Shown here in pieces: positions 62,094 through 64,000 of a stretch of 64,000 nt of DNA (positions within the stretch are counted from its first letter, which is position 1; each line of letters starts with the position of its first letter). The stretch is from Tetrahymena elliotti 4EA. Taxonomy: Eukaryota > Ciliophora > Oligohymenophorea > Hymenostomatida > Tetrahymenidae. The translations under genes and the position numbers were made by a program. The stretch is from NCBI GenBank assembly GCA_000231825.2, contig JH720356.1, forward strand, positions 166,250 through 230,249, read 5' to 3'. Below the pieces are notes generated by a model, which had not been told where the DNA came from, ran no database searches, and saw nothing but the letters and a program-made list of their open reading frames with translations.

Positions 62094-64000
62094 ATGAAAA
62101 GGAACAAATTTTAAATGTAATTAGATAGAGAGAAGATGATAGTAATAGATGAATTGCTGTCGTAAAAGAAAAAAGGAGTTAATAGCAGTTCAGTGAAAAA
62201 TTCTACATTTACTAATTCAAATGGATAGATGAATAAATCACAACAAAAAGGTCAACAAAATTTCAATAGAACTATGAATCGGTCTAATAAATCAGATGGA
62301 AATATATTTATTTAGAATTTCGGTGAACCATCTTCATCCTAAAAATTGATTAACTAGAGTCACAATCAAGAAATGTCTTTTGCAGATAAATTAAACCTAA
62401 AGAGTAAGAAGCTGGAAAAACTTGAATAAAAATATGAAAGAGATGAACATTTTTTGAATTAAACAATTAAAAACAAAAAGAGGGAATTAGAGAAAGTGTA
62501 TAGAGTTTAATCTTAATAACAATTAATGAATTATTATAAATTATCTGATGCTAAATCAGAAAATATTCCACATCTAATGAGTAATGCCTTAGATAATAAC
62601 ACTGATATATCTATTAGATAAAAAATACGTGAGTTTTTGGGAACAAATTTTAAAACAGATTTTTTTGATAACTTAGATGATTTTGTAGGATGCGTAAAGG
62701 TATTATATGGAAATTCTAAAATTATATCTGCAAAAATAGATAGGATTTATAAAGGAAAGTAAGCAGAAGATTCTGAAGATATTGAAAAATTGTAAATGAA
62801 ATTTGTTGAAGAACTTCGTAGTAGACCCATTAAGTTAAGGGAATAAGAAAGAATTTAAAGAATGAAATTATAAGGTGCTTTTGATACTAACAAAACACCT
62901 TCTTTCAATACTTTTTTAGATAAGAATTTCTCAAAAAACCAGCTAAAGAATACACTTCCTTCTTTAGCTAACTTTGATCCCCTCCTGTCAGCACAAAATT
63001 AAAAGTATAACAATTCAAGCACAATAAAGCTTGAGCCTCCTTAACTCTCTTATCTACAAAATTACAAGTATATTAATTAAATATAAAATAATCTACATCA
63101 GTTAAATAAGATTAAATAAATTTTATTTTTTCTTAAAGATTTGAATTAGGTGATCAAGATACATTCTCAAAGAATTTCTAAAGAAAGAATCAAATAGGAG
63201 CTTTATATAGAAATGCATAAAGCTAATTTGTGTAAGTTTAAATTGATATGAATGAAAAAGAAGAAAAACTATAAAATCAATGTGAAGATTTTAAAAAAGT
63301 GAATCAACAATTGCTTGAATTTAGAAAAGCATTCAGAGAAAATTTATAAACTTTGAATATTATCAAAAAAGTTAAAGTTTCAAAACCAGATTAGCACCAA
63401 AATACAGATCAAAAATAAGTTAAATTCTAAGATGATGTTCTAGGTTCTGGAGACTCTTTGGTCGAATTAAGAAATTTAATTATCAAAGAAGATAATAGTT
63501 ATTTATTAAAATAACTTTTTAGGCAAACAATTTGGTCTATAATTATAAAGTTAAAAAGACTCAAATTAGACTACGATGAAGTATTTTTATTTCTTAAAAT
63601 TCATTAATTTTTAATTCAAAAAACATTTAATTAGATATTTACTAATAATGTTTTTCCTAATTCTCCTTTTGAGCGAGAAGGCTCAAATGATTTTTTTAAA
63701 GCTGTGAAGACAAACGATATAGAAAAAGTTACAAAAATGCTTAAGGATTGCAAATATCATGTTTATGATTTTGACTCTGTAATTATTTTTAAGCGAAAAG
63801 AAACATTTATCATTAGCATATTTTAATATGTAATAGACAAGGTAAACTCCTCTGCACTGGGCAGCAAGAAGAAATTTCTTTGATGTAATGGCTTTAATTT
63901 GTGAGCATGGAGCAGATTTAGAGGCATAAGATATGGGAGGAAGAACTCCCATATTCCATTGTGTAATTGGTGGTGATTTAAATTCTTGTAGAGTAAAAGA
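62094..64000 (+). CDS. Coiled-coil and ankyrin-repeat protein (3' truncated by window)
   Basis: The model is join(62094..63067,63139..63778,63837..64000), running off the window. ATG 62094 is preceded by stop-free AT sequence but is the first Met of this frame. Exon 1 encodes a polar, Asn/Ser/Gln-rich N-terminus, a short coiled coil (KLEKLEQKYERDEHFLN), and a region with DFVGCVKVLYGNSKIISAK. Exon 2 adds another coiled coil (KEEKLQNQCEDFKKVNQQ) and an acidic, helical region. It then enters FFKAVKTNDIEKVTKMLKD, the first helices of an ankyrin repeat. Exon 3 continues with TPLHWAARRNFFDVMALIC and GRTPIFHCVIGGDLNSC, two canonical ankyrin units. Ankyrin repeats mediate protein binding. More repeats are probably encoded beyond the window. 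Junctions are GT..AG and in phase. Confidence 0.85.

Overview
The window reads as macronuclear DNA of a ciliate, most likely Tetrahymena or a close relative. It is very AT-rich, genes are split by short AT-rich GT..AG introns, and every convincing reading frame uses TAA and TAG as glutamine with TGA as the only stop. Standard-code ORFs are therefore fragments. No telomeric repeat, tRNA, rRNA or CRISPR array was seen. All coordinates and splice sites below were read by eye with the ciliate code.

Layout. 1-2488: the 3' end of one + strand gene (tentative) and a coiled-coil gene. 3484-3870: a small helical minus-strand protein. 4965-7330: a tandem pair of hypoxanthine-guanine phosphoribosyltransferase genes, the first ending in a CaaX-like lipidation signal, with a decayed secreted-protein ORF between them. 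7875-9938: an intronless 687-residue coiled-coil protein. 10679-12187: a broken leucine-rich-repeat (LRR) gene made of 90-nt phase-2 exons. 12904-15946 (minus): a VHS domain, coiled coil and alpha-adaptin-type appendage in one protein. 16315-17002: weak + strand exons. 17301-19568 (minus): an unknown Gln/Asn-rich protein. 20343-24421: a cyclic-nucleotide-binding, channel-like membrane protein. 24973-41338 (minus): an axonemal dynein heavy chain filling a quarter of the window. 41956-44210: an EF-hand protein. 45502-49824: cytosolic isoleucyl-tRNA synthetase. 50918-53926 (minus): a DBF4-type protein, the regulatory subunit of the CDC7 replication kinase. 54372-54743: a small secreted or anchored Cys-rich protein. 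55865-60796: a membrane protein with a C-terminal LRR array, all of whose introns are phase 2. 61161-61700: a small helical protein. 62094-64000: an ankyrin-repeat protein running off the end.

How the genes fit together. There is no operon logic. Genes are separate transcription units with AT-rich spacers of about 0.4-1.3 kb. The content suits a free-living ciliate: purine salvage (HPRT pair), translation (IleRS), replication control (DBF4), membrane traffic (VHS/appendage protein), cilia (dynein heavy chain, possibly the EF-hand and coiled-coil proteins) and expanded paralogous families (LRR, CNBD channel-like).

The most unusual items are the VHS plus alpha-appendage domain combination, the CaaX-tailed HPRT, the symmetric phase-2 exon architecture shared by an intact and a broken LRR gene, and the ciliate DBF4 homologue.
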